A DNA stretch of 8,141 nt from Candidatus Zhuqueibacterota bacterium (lineage in GTDB: Bacteria; SM23-31): positions 1 through 8,141 of the forward strand of contig JADFON010000068.1 in NCBI GenBank assembly GCA_022562855.1. Reading direction: 5' to 3'. The translations under genes were made by a program, and so were the position numbers. The notes below the pieces were generated by a model. The model was not told the DNA's origin. It did no database searches and saw only the letters and a program-made list of their open reading frames with translations. Positions within the stretch are counted from its first letter, which is position 1, and every line of letters starts with the position of its first letter. Shown in pieces: positions 1-7,466 of the stretch.

Positions 1-2443
1 AAGTGACATCCCGGACTGGCGGGAATTCCATAAGATATATCTTGCGCTGGTCAAGAAATGGAGGAATATACGACGCCCGCGCAATAAACTCCGTCTGGTC
101 TGTGTGCAGTCTTTCAAATGACGAATTCGGTGTTATTTCATCATCTGCCGTAAATCCGATCCTGTTGCGCCAGGGACCGAAGAACGGTTCGGATTCGTAT
201 TGTATGATTTTATCAACAACACCCTGCGCCATTTCCAACGATTGTACGGGAAGCCTTCCGATAGCAATATCGATAAATTTATCGTTTCCGCTCACAATTC
301 CAAAAAAATCGTCTTTTACCCGGGTCGCCAATGCGTTAACATTGTTGATTTGAAAAGAAGGAACCCACATTGGCGCTGAATCAGGTCTGACTCTTAGATA
401 ATCGAAGTGACCGTCACCAAACAGCAACAAATATTGTAATGGATTGTTTTGGTTATCTCTCCAGTTTTCGAAGGCGAATTTTACAAAATCGCGGATCGCA
501 ACGGGGTCCTGAAGACCAGCAGAAAAATTATCGTAAATATCCTGAACGGTAACAACCTCCGTCGCAAGATTATCATGAGTCTGCCGAAAATCCTTTAAAT
601 TGCCGGCAGCGCTGACAAACTCTTCCGGGGATATGATAACCATGTCTATCGCCAGGTCGGTAACTATCAAGTTTTTAACCGGTTTTGGTAAAATAGCCGT
701 TACACTTTTATAATGATTCCTTCGTACGACATAAAATTGTTGTTTTCCTTCACTGAGATCATCTGAAAAAAGAGCGGTTGAATCCGCCGGATCATACGTA
801 AAATTCAACATGTGCACATTTTCAATATCGGTTATGTTGTAAATATCTAAACTGTCATCGGGAATATTCTGAAGTTCAAATGATAACGTTCCAGCAATGT
901 CGGGAGCAAAAAATTTCAAGAATCCGTCTACGGGTACGAGGCTTCTGACGTATTCGAATTTGTACCAATCTATATATGTCAGGCGATTGGAAGATTGCGT
1001 TGTGTTAGTTATACGAAAGGCGACATCTCCATTGACCTCAGTGGTGTCGGAATGAATAATTACTCTTTCATTGAAACCTGATAACGTGGAGATCCGGGGC
1101 AGTCCGTTATTAATCTCAAGGCTCAAAAACTGTGTTGCTCTCGTTACAGAACTAACTAAAACACTCAAATCAACTATTGATCCGGGTTTATATCCGGGCA
1201 GTTGAGCGGCATAATCAATTGAATTTCCTGCAGACAAAATATCCATAAACCAGTTATTACCCGATTCATGCATTTTGTGCCGTTCGGTTTCCAGGAATAC
1301 GATAGCGCCCGCCGAATCTACCGGGGACTGCGTAGTCTCAAAGGACTTAGCTTCCATTCGCTTTCCCTGGTCTCCGCCAAATGTAAACCAATATATATTC
1401 TCGCGGCTGTAAACACTTTGAAAATGACGCCAGTCGTCCTTGCCCGCATCCCATTCCCAACCCTTAGTGTCTCTACCGTAAAACAAAATATAATCCTCGA
1501 CATCGAAAGCGCCGTCTTCTTCACCTGTCACCCTGATCGCATTTTCCAGCAATCCATCAGGACGGGGCGCGATTATGTTTTCCGGGAGTTCCCTTCCGCC
1601 GTTGTTATAGATCTTTATCGTACGCGGGTCGAGACTTTCCGGTATTATTCCGTTTACCACCAGGTCCTCGTAAGTGATCCGGTAAATTCCCTCTTCACTG
1701 ACCGGGATAGTAAACCATAAACCGCTGAGAAACGGACTCGATTTCTTGCTTAACACCGGTTTGGCGGATTTTCTCCATTTTTTGCCCGACTCGTAGTTTA
1801 CAATTATATTTTCATAATACGGATCGAATTCCGAATCGGCTACTCCTGTCGAGACGCCGGGTCTGACGGCAGGCGCTACTTCCTGGGTTACCGGTGTTGA
1901 GTTGAACGCTACATGCACCACCATTCTCGACGAAATGCGCGCCTCATGCCGGACCGGATTATACTGAACCGGGTTGAAGGTAACCTGTATTACACGCTGA
2001 AGCCTGATATAACCCGGATCAGAACCGGTAAACTCTTCACCAGGATACAATCGGTTACCAAACGCCTGCGTACCGGGCACGGCTGTACCGGGGGTGTTGA
2101 CCGCTGTTATATCCGTGTAGGTTTGATAGTTGTTTTCAACCATGTCTATTACCGGGTCGGCGTTTTCGGGAATCGCTATCAAAACTTGCCTCTGCGGGAT
2201 GAGCGGTTCTCCCGGACCCGCTTCGTATATAGTATTTTCAGTTGCGAATTCGGTATAGATTACATTTTGCATTGTCTGGGTTTTCTGCACAATTACCGGT
2301 GTATAAATGATCGTTATCCCGGCAGTTCCATTCTCGATAATGGATATTTCTCCTTTTATCTGTGCCCGTACCGGCAAACTACTTATCAATACTGATGCAA
2401 CAAACAGCGTTACGCAGATAGACTGCTCAATTCGGATACCCAT
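1..2443 (-). CDS. porU: PorU-like type IX secretion C25 peptidase (sortase), N-terminal 814 residues, cut by window edge
   Basis: No stop interrupts this minus-strand frame from ATG 2443 to the left edge (814 residues). A signal peptide is clear: hydrophobic residues 9-23, then PVRA before Gln28. Residues about 208-262 hold the PorU-type entry to the beta-rich region (DPYYENIIVNYESGKKW, then GLWFTIPVSEEGIYRITYED). The C25 (gingipain-like) fold starts near 590: LLLFGDGHFDYLRV at 672-685, VPSFQ at 694, DDFFG at 711, IAIGRLPV at 726-733, and FTADDE near 764-769. The GHG motif with the catalytic His and the later Cys should lie just beyond the edge, so activity cannot be judged. In Bacteroidota, PorU cleaves the C-terminal domain of T9SS cargo at the outer surface and attaches the cargo to lipopolysaccharide. 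An in-frame GTG at 2488 would add 15 residues; I prefer ATG because it sits closer to the signal-peptide core. No Shine-Dalgarno is obvious. It could be another C25 paralogue, but the N-terminal region favours PorU. Confidence 0.85.
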   Translation of the reverse strand, partial: MGIRIEQSICVTLFVASVLISSLPVRAQIKGEISIIENGTAGITIIYTPVIVQKTQTMQNVIYTEFATENTIYEAGPGEPLIPQRQVLIAIPENADPVIDMVENNYQTYTDITAVNTPGTAVPGTQAFGNRLYPGEEFTGSDPGYIRLQRVIQVTFNPVQYNPVRHEARISSRMVVHVAFNSTPVTQEVAPAVRPGVSTGVADSEFDPYYENIIVNYESGKKWRKSAKPVLSKKSSPFLSGLWFTIPVSEEGIYRITYEDLVVNGIIPESLDPRTIKIYNNGGRELPENIIAPRPDGLLENAIRVTGEEDGAFDVEDYILFYGRDTKGWEWDAGKDDWRHFQSVYSRENIYWFTFGGDQGKRMEAKSFETTQSPVDSAGAIVFLETERHKMHESGNNWFMDILSAGNSIDYAAQLPGYKPGSIVDLSVLVSSVTRATQFLSLEINNGLPRISTLSGFNERVIIHSDTTEVNGDVAFRITNTTQSSNRLTYIDWYKFEYVRSLVPVDGFLKFFAPDIAGTLSFELQNIPDDSLDIYNITDIENVHMLNFTYDPADSTALFSDDLSEGKQQFYVVRRNHYKSVTAILPKPVKNLIVTDLAIDMVIISPEEFVSAAGNLKDFRQTHDNLATEVVTVQDIYDNFSAGLQDPVAIRDFVKFAFENWRDNQNNPLQYLLLFGDGHFDYLRVRPDSAPMWVPSFQINNVNALATRVKDDFFGIVSGNDKFIDIAIGRLPVQSLEMAQGVVDKIIQYESEPFFGPWRNRIGFTADDEITPNSSFERLHTDQTEFIARASYIPPFLDQRKIYLMEFPPVRDVT

Positions 2444-2490
2444 TTTTTGCTTATTTGCTTCTTTGAGTGACTGTTTCCAATAATTCACAA

Positions 2491-2524
2491 ATAAAAAAGG
2501 CGTCAAAGTAATACCTCGACGCCT
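2491..2524 (-). terminator. Intrinsic terminator in the porU upstream region
   Basis: Read on the minus strand, arms AGGCGTC (2524-2518) and GACGCCT (2504-2498) form a perfect 7-bp GC-rich stem with a 13-nt loop, followed at once by a run of six T (2498-2493) and then ATT. This is a textbook Rho-independent terminator. It sits about 48 bp before the porU ATG and 280 bp after the stop of the propeller lipoprotein gene. It therefore ends either a separate short RNA or a regulated porU leader; it is too distant to be an ordinary terminator placed next to the upstream gene's stop. Confidence 0.8.
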
Positions 2525-2672
2525 GCATTTATAAAACTTTACAGGAAAAACAAACCGGAATACGTCCGCAAAGGTACTTACTGATTCAAATACTTAAAAA
2601 TGTATTTTATATAAAAACCTTTAACGAACTGCTATAGGCTGCCTTCCTTTGTGAATATATTCTATAATAACT
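2491..2672 (-). ncRNA. Candidate small RNA or attenuator leader upstream of porU
   Basis: A strong promoter candidate (2679-2707) and an intrinsic terminator (2491-2524) in the same orientation bracket about 180 nt with no convincing coding frame. The predicted RNA has several possible helices: CAAAGG (2651-2646) with CCTTTG (2574-2569) as a long-range closing stem; AAATAC with GTATTT forming a hairpin inside it; a small CGGA/TCCG hairpin just after it; then the terminator stem. I do not recognise a known RNA family. Two readings are possible: an independent sRNA, or a leader whose terminator is bypassed to express porU, as in a riboswitch or attenuator. I found no strong competing anti-terminator helix (only about four pairs, GACG with CGTC), which slightly favours the sRNA reading. 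Confidence 0.45.
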
Positions 2673-2678
2673 TGGTAA

Positions 2679-2707
2679 ATGATAACTATATTATACTATA
2701 ATGTCAA
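2679..2707 (-). promoter_or_regulatory. Strong sigma70-like promoter facing porU
   Basis: On the minus strand, TTGACA (2707-2702, 6 of 6 to consensus) is followed after exactly 17 bp by TATCAT (2684-2679, 5 of 6). Transcription would start near 2672, giving about 230 nt before the porU ATG with the terminator at 2491-2524 in between. The region is very AT-rich, so chance matches occur, but a perfect -35 with optimal spacing is uncommon. The Bacteroidota primary sigma factor uses a different consensus, so this site argues for a classical sigma70 in this organism if it is real. The remaining spacer between it and the upstream gene (2708-2805) shows nothing further. Confidence 0.55.
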
Positions 2708-2805
2708 GCTAATAATTCAATGTGTGATTTGCATCTTATTAAACATTAATTTTATTGTACGTGTTCCTCGAAACTAAAAAATTCAAGAGTTCGATCATCG
2801 TATAC

Positions 2806-3804
2806 TTATTTTTTTGATAACGGTACAAAAAAACTCATGAGCCAGATATCGAGATCGCCTTCGCGTGTCGATGCGAATATAATCCCGGTGTCGGTACCGA
2901 GAAAAGTTGGTCCCGTATCGAATCTTTCATTGAGCGACACCTGGACCGGGGGTATCGTCCGGGGAACGCCGGCAGCAAACTCACGCATCCACAAGTCCCA
3001 GTTACCGGACCGCTTTGAAGTATAGACAAGGAAATTTCCCGAAGGAGACCAAGCCGGCATATCGTTTTCGGATGGCGTTTCCGTTACAACGGTAACCTGT
3101 CCGCTTGCAATAACTACCGTTCTTATCTCGCTTTGATTTGGTCCAATCCTCGAGACATATGCTATCTGTTGACCGTCCGGTGACCAGCGGGGTCTGAAAT
3201 CGTCCGAAAGATCAGTCGTTATTTGTGTTGCCTCTCCGCCCGAAACGGGGATGATCCAGATATCGAGATTTCCCGAACGGTTCGAGGCAAACGCAACCTG
3301 TAACCCATCGGGACTAAAATCGGGCATTGCGTCTTCGGATTCATTTGTGGTGAGCAGGGTGACGTTTCCACCTGTGTTGCTCATCAGCCAGATATCCTGG
3401 TTGCCAAGTGAATCAGACGCATAGGCTATTGTACTGCCGGTGGAATTCCAGACCGGCGCTGTCTCTTCTTTCATGCTGACGGTCAACTGCGTTAGACCCG
3501 ACCCGTTTTGGGCGATTCTCCAGATATCCTTACTTCCTCCTGCATCGGAAACATAAACGACCGCGTCGAGTTCCGGAGAATAATTCGGTTCACTGTCATA
3601 TCCCTGCCGTTCCACTATAATCGTTACCGCACCAAGCTCCTCGATTGGGGGAACCTCCGTCTCGGAGCCGGTCGTGATCTCGTCATCTCCGCTCAAAAGA
3701 CCAAAAATAGCCGGACCGAGAATGTCGAGCCTGCCGCAGGATAACCCGTTCAATATGATAAACGACGCCGCTATAAACGGTATTTTTCTTAATAACTGCA
3801 TCAT
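2806..3804 (-). CDS. Secreted TolB-like six-bladed propeller protein, probable lipoprotein
   Basis: A 332-residue protein. The N-terminus has KIPF then a hydrophobic stretch ending ILNGLSC, so Cys23 is a probable lipid attachment site; the lipobox is loose, with Gly at -3. After an acidic linker (about 39-57) come six WD40-like (PD40/TolB) repeats. Their strand motifs lie near residues 81-95, 126-139, 170-183, 214-229, 258-272 and 308-322, typically YxSxxxGxxDIW, with SPDG turns at 164-167 and 208-211. Six repeats make a complete TolB-type propeller, but the N-terminal domain of true TolB is absent, so it should not be named tolB. It likely acts as a periplasmic or surface protein-binding scaffold. 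It lies between the PorZ-like and PorU-like genes; a PD40 propeller also occurs in the T9SS lipoprotein PorE, so a T9SS accessory role is a reasonable guess but unproven. The start could be either Met of an ATGATG pair (3804 or 3801). No Shine-Dalgarno is visible. Confidence 0.85.
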   Translation of the reverse strand: MMQLLRKIPFIAASFIILNGLSCGRLDILGPAIFGLLSGDDEITTGSETEVPPIEELGAVTIIVERQGYDSEPNYSPELDAVVYVSDAGGSKDIWRIAQNGSGLTQLTVSMKEETAPVWNSTGSTIAYASDSLGNQDIWLMSNTGGNVTLLTTNESEDAMPDFSPDGLQVAFASNRSGNLDIWIIPVSGGEATQITTDLSDDFRPRWSPDGQQIAYVSRIGPNQSEIRTVVIASGQVTVVTETPSENDMPAWSPSGNFLVYTSKRSGNWDLWMREFAAGVPRTIPPVQVSLNERFDTGPTFLGTDTGIIFASTREGDLDIWLMSFFVPLSKK

Positions 3805-3828
3805 ATTTAATCTAAAAATAAATTGACA

Positions 3829-3857
3829 GTATTACGCTTAATCTTATTATCGGTCAA
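3829..3857 (-). promoter_or_regulatory. Possible promoter for the propeller lipoprotein gene
   Basis: On the minus strand, TTGACC (3857-3852, 5 of 6) is followed after 17 bp by TAATAC (3834-3829, only 3 of 6); shifting by one gives AATACT with 18-bp spacing (4 of 6). It lies in the 96-bp gap downstream of the porZ-like stop and 25 bp before the start codon. The -35 is good but the -10 is poor, so the gene may equally be read through from porZ. Confidence 0.3.
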
Positions 3858-3900
3858 TCAGGAGATTTTGTGTACTTTTTTCTTTCACAAATTCTTTACC

Positions 3901-6126
3901 TCATCGTCTGATCACCGCTACCTTTTGAGTGCCGCTTCCGGCTCCGCTTACTCCGGCTGTGATAAAATAAATACCTGACGGCACCAGTCTCTGCTCATCG
4001 TCCCTGCCGTCCCAGAACGCCTGTGTGCCTGCCACCTCACCGCTTTCCGGGGTGAGTTTCCGCACAATATTACCGGAAAGAGACGAGATCAGAACAGTAC
4101 TGTTAATTTTAATGTTATCAATGGTCAGTCTTCCTCCGGATCCGCCAATAATAAACGGGTTTGGGTACACGATAATTGCATCGAAGGTTTCCGGGGGTGT
4201 TTTAAAGGGGGTCATAATTTTCGAAAGACCCTTTCCTGTTCCTATATAGGCGTCACCGTTATTCTCGTCAAATGTTATACTGATAATAAAATTATCAACA
4301 ATGTCGCTGTTATCGGTGGTATAATGGGTCCATGTCAGGTTATCGGATGCAAGCATACTCACACCGTTACGTGTTCCGAACCACTTGTTGTTTGCGGGGT
4401 CTACGGTAACCACTGTTATAAAATCACCGATAGCGCCCCGAATACTTTGAATCGGAAGTCCGTCTATAAAATAATTTATTCCTTCTTCTGTACCAATCCA
4501 CATTCCGATTTCCCTGTCGGCAGCCAATGCGGTTATCCTGTTGCTGTTTAGATCGTCCGTGGTCGTAAAATGTGCCCAGGTATCGTCCGATTTGTTACCG
4601 GCAGTACCGCCAAAATCAAGCCTGTCAACGCCGCTGTTTTCAGTTGCGATCCACAGCCTTCCTAATAAATCAAATGCAATATCGCTCACGGCTGTATTTG
4701 TCAATCCATCGGATAAAGAAAAGTAATTCCATTCATTTTGGGGGCTTACTACAGCGATGGCGTTACCGTTGTCAACAAATTTATTGACAATCCACATATA
4801 ACCGTCGTCTCCGCGAATAATCTTATTCACGATGACAAACTCCGCAGTTTTTGCACCTCCAAGCCGTCCGTCTGTCGTGTCAATTAATGTAACGACAAGG
4901 TCGCCGGAAGAATCGTCTAATATCATCAATCCCTCTCCCGGTGTTCCAACCCAGATTCTCCCGGACGGACCGGTTGCAACCCCTGTTGTATTATTTGAAA
5001 CAAGACCATCGGCAATAGTAAAATGTGTCCACTCGGAACCGTCAAATTTATAGATCCCATTGTTCGATGCCTGACCGGTGGCAAACCATACATTACCGGC
5101 ATTATCAAAAGTCATCTCTTCAAACGTGTTGCCTCCGGGACCGGGTGGAAATACATTTAACCACCTTTGCCGGGGTTCGTCATATACAAATAGCCCTTCT
5201 TTTTGATGACCAGCCCAGACCAGGCTATTTTCATCACGGACCACAGTATTTACATTACTCAATCTCTGCGTAAGTTCCAACCATGATGCAGCGGAAACCT
5301 GTCGAAATACCCCGATATTTGTCGCCGCGTGGATCACCCCGTCCAGGTTTTCCAGACGGTTAACCTGTATACCTCCCAATCCTTCGCCGGATACATTCCC
5401 ATTCACAATAGCGGCGACCCCGTTTTTGGTCCCGGCATATATAACTCCGCCATTTTCGGTAAAATCGAAAACATCATTTGAGGGAAGCCCGTCTGCCGTC
5501 GTGAAATTCTCCCAGAACTGGGGGTCCTGCAGGTTTGGCGATGAGAGTTCAACGGACGCAACACCCCGTTCGGTGGCTGCCCAGATCCGGTCGTTCGCAA
5601 TAAACAGTCTTCTCACAGGCGTATTTGTCACAAAACTACCGAGATTACGAAACGTAGCCCTGATCTCTTCTTTAGAGATCAAAAATTCGCTGATTCCGAA
5701 ATCTAATGCGAGATAAAGTACGTCGCCGAGAATTGCAATATCGTTAATTCGGATAGGGTCAGGGTCGATCTGGACCCTTCTGATCGAAATGTCATCCAGC
5801 TTTACCACATTCAACGACCCGTCGTCCATGCCAATCCACAACTGATTTTGTGAATCGACCACAAACGAGGAAGGATTATTAGATGACAGTCCGGATGTGT
5901 TGTTCAGTATGCTGAACGTGTTTAATGAAATATCGTAGGCAAACACACCGCCCCCGGTAGCCGCCCATATATCGCCGGAATTTACAAGCAGATCGCGTAT
6001 TTCACCCTGATAGGTGAATGATCTCCAGGTTACCTGCTGGGAATAAAGCGTTTTGAAATTTATGATAAAGAAGGAAAAAAATAATAGTGCGGTATAGACT
6101 ATTCTTTTATAACTGTTTGGAGGCAT
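3901..6126 (-). CDS. porZ: PorZ-like T9SS protein: two seven-bladed propellers plus C-terminal sorting domain
   Basis: A 741-residue protein. A signal peptide spans about 1-29 (KR, hydrophobic 9-24, cleavage after LYS before QQ). Fourteen two-component-regulator-propeller motifs (such as IWAATGGGVFAYD) start near residues 53, 96, 137, 181, 229, 265, 303, 346, 391, 444, 491, 542, 581 and 627, which fits two seven-bladed propellers. Residues about 650-741 are a T9SS/FlgD-Ig-type sorting domain: VYPNPF at 653-658, LTIDNI, LSGNIVRKL at 683-691, FWDGRDD, then VPSGIYF and KVAVIRR at the end. This architecture and length match PorZ (Porphyromonas PorZ is about 776 residues), which recognises the C-terminal signal of cargo and works with PorU in the attachment complex. 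No histidine kinase or DNA-binding part is present, so it is not a hybrid sensor. It follows accA by 65 bp and may share its transcript. The alternative is an ordinary T9SS-exported propeller protein; the nearby PorU supports PorZ. Confidence 0.75.
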   Translation of the reverse strand: MPPNSYKRIVYTALLFFSFFIINFKTLYSQQVTWRSFTYQGEIRDLLVNSGDIWAATGGGVFAYDISLNTFSILNNTSGLSSNNPSSFVVDSQNQLWIGMDDGSLNVVKLDDISIRRVQIDPDPIRINDIAILGDVLYLALDFGISEFLISKEEIRATFRNLGSFVTNTPVRRLFIANDRIWAATERGVASVELSSPNLQDPQFWENFTTADGLPSNDVFDFTENGGVIYAGTKNGVAAIVNGNVSGEGLGGIQVNRLENLDGVIHAATNIGVFRQVSAASWLELTQRLSNVNTVVRDENSLVWAGHQKEGLFVYDEPRQRWLNVFPPGPGGNTFEEMTFDNAGNVWFATGQASNNGIYKFDGSEWTHFTIADGLVSNNTTGVATGPSGRIWVGTPGEGLMILDDSSGDLVVTLIDTTDGRLGGAKTAEFVIVNKIIRGDDGYMWIVNKFVDNGNAIAVVSPQNEWNYFSLSDGLTNTAVSDIAFDLLGRLWIATENSGVDRLDFGGTAGNKSDDTWAHFTTTDDLNSNRITALAADREIGMWIGTEEGINYFIDGLPIQSIRGAIGDFITVVTVDPANNKWFGTRNGVSMLASDNLTWTHYTTDNSDIVDNFIISITFDENNGDAYIGTGKGLSKIMTPFKTPPETFDAIIVYPNPFIIGGSGGRLTIDNIKINSTVLISSLSGNIVRKLTPESGEVAGTQAFWDGRDDEQRLVPSGIYFITAGVSGAGSGTQKVAVIRR

Positions 6127-6191
6127 TGGTGCTGCTTTTCTACCGGAATTAAAAAGCCGGAAACGGTATGGGTATGATTAATAGTTCGGAA

Positions 6192-7169
6192 TTAGGTTTT
6201 CTCAATCCATATCCCCATTTGACCAAACTTGTCAATTCGCTTTTCGATACGTTCCTCGGGGGACATTTTCTCAAGAATATTGAGTTCCCTGAGAATCACG
6301 GATTTGACTTCCTCTGCAGCCAGGTCGTAGTTTCTGTGTGCTCCGCCTACCGGCTCTTTGATAATCCCGTCCACTACGCCAAGCTCAATTACATCGGAGG
6401 CTGTTACTTTGAGAGAATCCGCCATAGCGGGAGCTTTTGTCGGATCCCGCAGTAAAATCGACGCGCAGCCTTCCGGCGAAATTACAGAGTATATGGCATT
6501 TTCGAGCATGAGCACCCTATCGCCGATAGCCAACGCCAACGCCCCGCCGCTGCCTCCTTCACCGATCACGATACAAATCACCGGCACAGGCAGAGTGGAC
6601 ATCTCGAAAAGATTGACGGCGATCGCCTCTGCGACGCCCCGCTCTTCCGACCCCTTACCGGGGAACGCGCCGGGTGTGTCGATAAGCGTCACAATCGGTT
6701 TATTAAACTTTGCCGCAAGCTTCATCAACCGCAGGGCTTTCCGGTATCCTTCCGGGTTCGGCATCCCAAAGTTGCGGTAGAGATTGCTCTTTGTGCCCCT
6801 TCCTTTCTGATGACCGATCAACATTATGTTGTGCGTTACACCCTTTTCGGTATCTTCGATGGTCGCCAGACCGCCGACAATCGCTTTGTCATCGGCAAAC
6901 AGCCTGTCGCCGTGAATCTCAATAAACTTAGAGCACATTCTCTTTGCATAATCAAGCGTATAGGGACGTTCGGGGTGACGCGCAAGCTGGACTCTCTGCC
7001 ACCGGGATAAATTCGAATAAACATCCTTTTTTAATTTTTCGCACCGTTTTTCGAGCTTGAGAATCTCATCGGTCATATCGATCTCTTCCGAAACGGCATA
7101 CTCCCGCATCTCGTCGATCTTTTTCTCCAACTCAACAATGGGCTTTTCGAATTCAAGAATGTGAATCAT
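6192..7169 (-). CDS. accA: Acetyl-CoA carboxylase carboxyltransferase subunit alpha
   Basis: AccA pairs with AccD to move the carboxyl group from carboxybiotin-BCCP to acetyl-CoA, giving malonyl-CoA, the first committed step of fatty-acid synthesis in the cytoplasm. The 325 residues match the family length (about 320). The N-terminus (ILEFEKPIVELEKKIDEM) is the usual AccA coiled start and supports ATG 7169. Conserved blocks follow: RHPERPYTLDY (64-74), FIEIHGDRLFADD (82-94), GHQKGRGTK (119-127), GMPNPEGYRKALRLM (135-149), DTPGAFPGKGSEERG (164-178), the crotonase-fold oxyanion segment GEGGSGGALALAIGDR (203-218) and SPEGCASILLRD (231-242). All appear intact. No other acc or fab gene is visible; accD is often unlinked in bacteria. 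A promoter candidate lies about 70 bp upstream, and an inverted repeat sits just before the start. Confidence 0.97.
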   Translation of the reverse strand: MIHILEFEKPIVELEKKIDEMREYAVSEEIDMTDEILKLEKRCEKLKKDVYSNLSRWQRVQLARHPERPYTLDYAKRMCSKFIEIHGDRLFADDKAIVGGLATIEDTEKGVTHNIMLIGHQKGRGTKSNLYRNFGMPNPEGYRKALRLMKLAAKFNKPIVTLIDTPGAFPGKGSEERGVAEAIAVNLFEMSTLPVPVICIVIGEGGSGGALALAIGDRVLMLENAIYSVISPEGCASILLRDPTKAPAMADSLKVTASDVIELGVVDGIIKEPVGGAHRNYDLAAEEVKSVILRELNILEKMSPEERIEKRIDKFGQMGIWIEKT

Positions 7170-7173
7170 GTAC

Positions 7174-7197
7174 GTAACCCCGGGGTAATCCGGTTAC
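7174..7197 (-). promoter_or_regulatory. Inverted repeat in the accA leader, next to the start codon
   Basis: Six-base arms GTAACC and GGTTAC flank 12 bases; the element ends four bases before the accA ATG. On the minus strand the same RNA can instead fold as GGTAA with TTACC around a five-base loop (7198-7184), and the two folds exclude each other. The bases also contain CCCCGGGG, the only GC-rich tract in this leader. It could tune ribosome access or be a protein site, but the stems are short. Confidence 0.3.
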
Positions 7198-7240
7198 CTG
7201 CGGTATGAGGTTGATTGGTTTATCGATATTTAAGGCGTAT

Positions 7241-7269
7241 AATATACAATATAATTAATCATATTGCAA
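7241..7269 (-). promoter_or_regulatory. accA promoter candidate with palindrome over the -35
   Basis: On the minus strand, TTGCAA (7269-7264, 4 of 6) is followed after 17 bp by TATATT (7246-7241, 5 of 6). The start would be near 7234, giving a leader of about 65 nt. The -35 lies inside a perfect 12-bp palindrome ATATTGCAATAT (7261-7272), which could be an operator, although short palindromes are expected in such AT-rich DNA. Confidence 0.45.
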
Positions 7270-7322
7270 TATTTTAGCAATTTTACTAATTAACACCATG
7301 AATTGAACCCTTTTCAATTTAA

Positions 7323-7466
7323 TTTTGTTTCGCGCTGGCGAAGCTGTTCTTTCCCGTTAAGGACTGCTCTGCGCAGCGCCTTCGTTTATTCAACTCAGTA
7401 GACGTGCCGCGTATTGGTGGCTGCGCCAAAGAACACCTCAACGAGCATCAATTTGTAGAATTTTAG
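7323..7466 (+). repeat. GC-rich structured island in AT-rich spacer, possible dispersed repeat
   Basis: Between about 7329 and 7440 the base composition jumps to GC-rich inside a very AT-rich gap. Three inverted repeats are present: TTCGC/GCGAA (7329-7333 and 7338-7342), TGTTCTTT/AAAGAACA (7345-7352 and 7428-7435), and nested in the last GCGCAGC/GCTGCGC (7371-7377 and 7420-7426). A plus-strand frame stays open for 47 codons (7323 to the TAG at 7464) but has no start codon. It ends in the peptide GGCAKEHLNEHQFVEF, which looks like a fragment left by a repeat and not like a gene. I therefore read it as a degraded mobile or palindromic dispersed repeat, or a structured RNA. Strand is nominal. 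Confidence 0.4.

Noticed and set aside
1268-2395. Plus-strand open frames of 150 and 160 codons opposite the left-hand gene
   Set aside because: They are antisense to an 814-codon frame with signal peptide and clear PorU/C25 motifs; their translations show no domain pattern.
2761-2805. T-rich tract just after the propeller lipoprotein stop as its terminator
   Set aside because: The bases before the six-T run form no stable stem on the minus strand; the first convincing terminator is at 2491-2524.
6127-6191. Possible hairpin TACCG/CGGTA between accA and the porZ-like gene as a terminator
   Set aside because: Short stem with an 18-base loop and no T-run after it; the 65-bp gap looks like a read-through spacer.
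6358-6780. 140-codon plus-strand frame opposite accA
   Set aside because: Antisense shadow of a fully conserved accA; no start signal or recognisable domain.
7274-7289. TTAG-N8-CTAA upstream of accA, reminiscent of a FapR fatty-acid repressor site
   Set aside because: Only four-base arms, length and centre do not fit the FapR consensus, and it lies upstream of the predicted -35.
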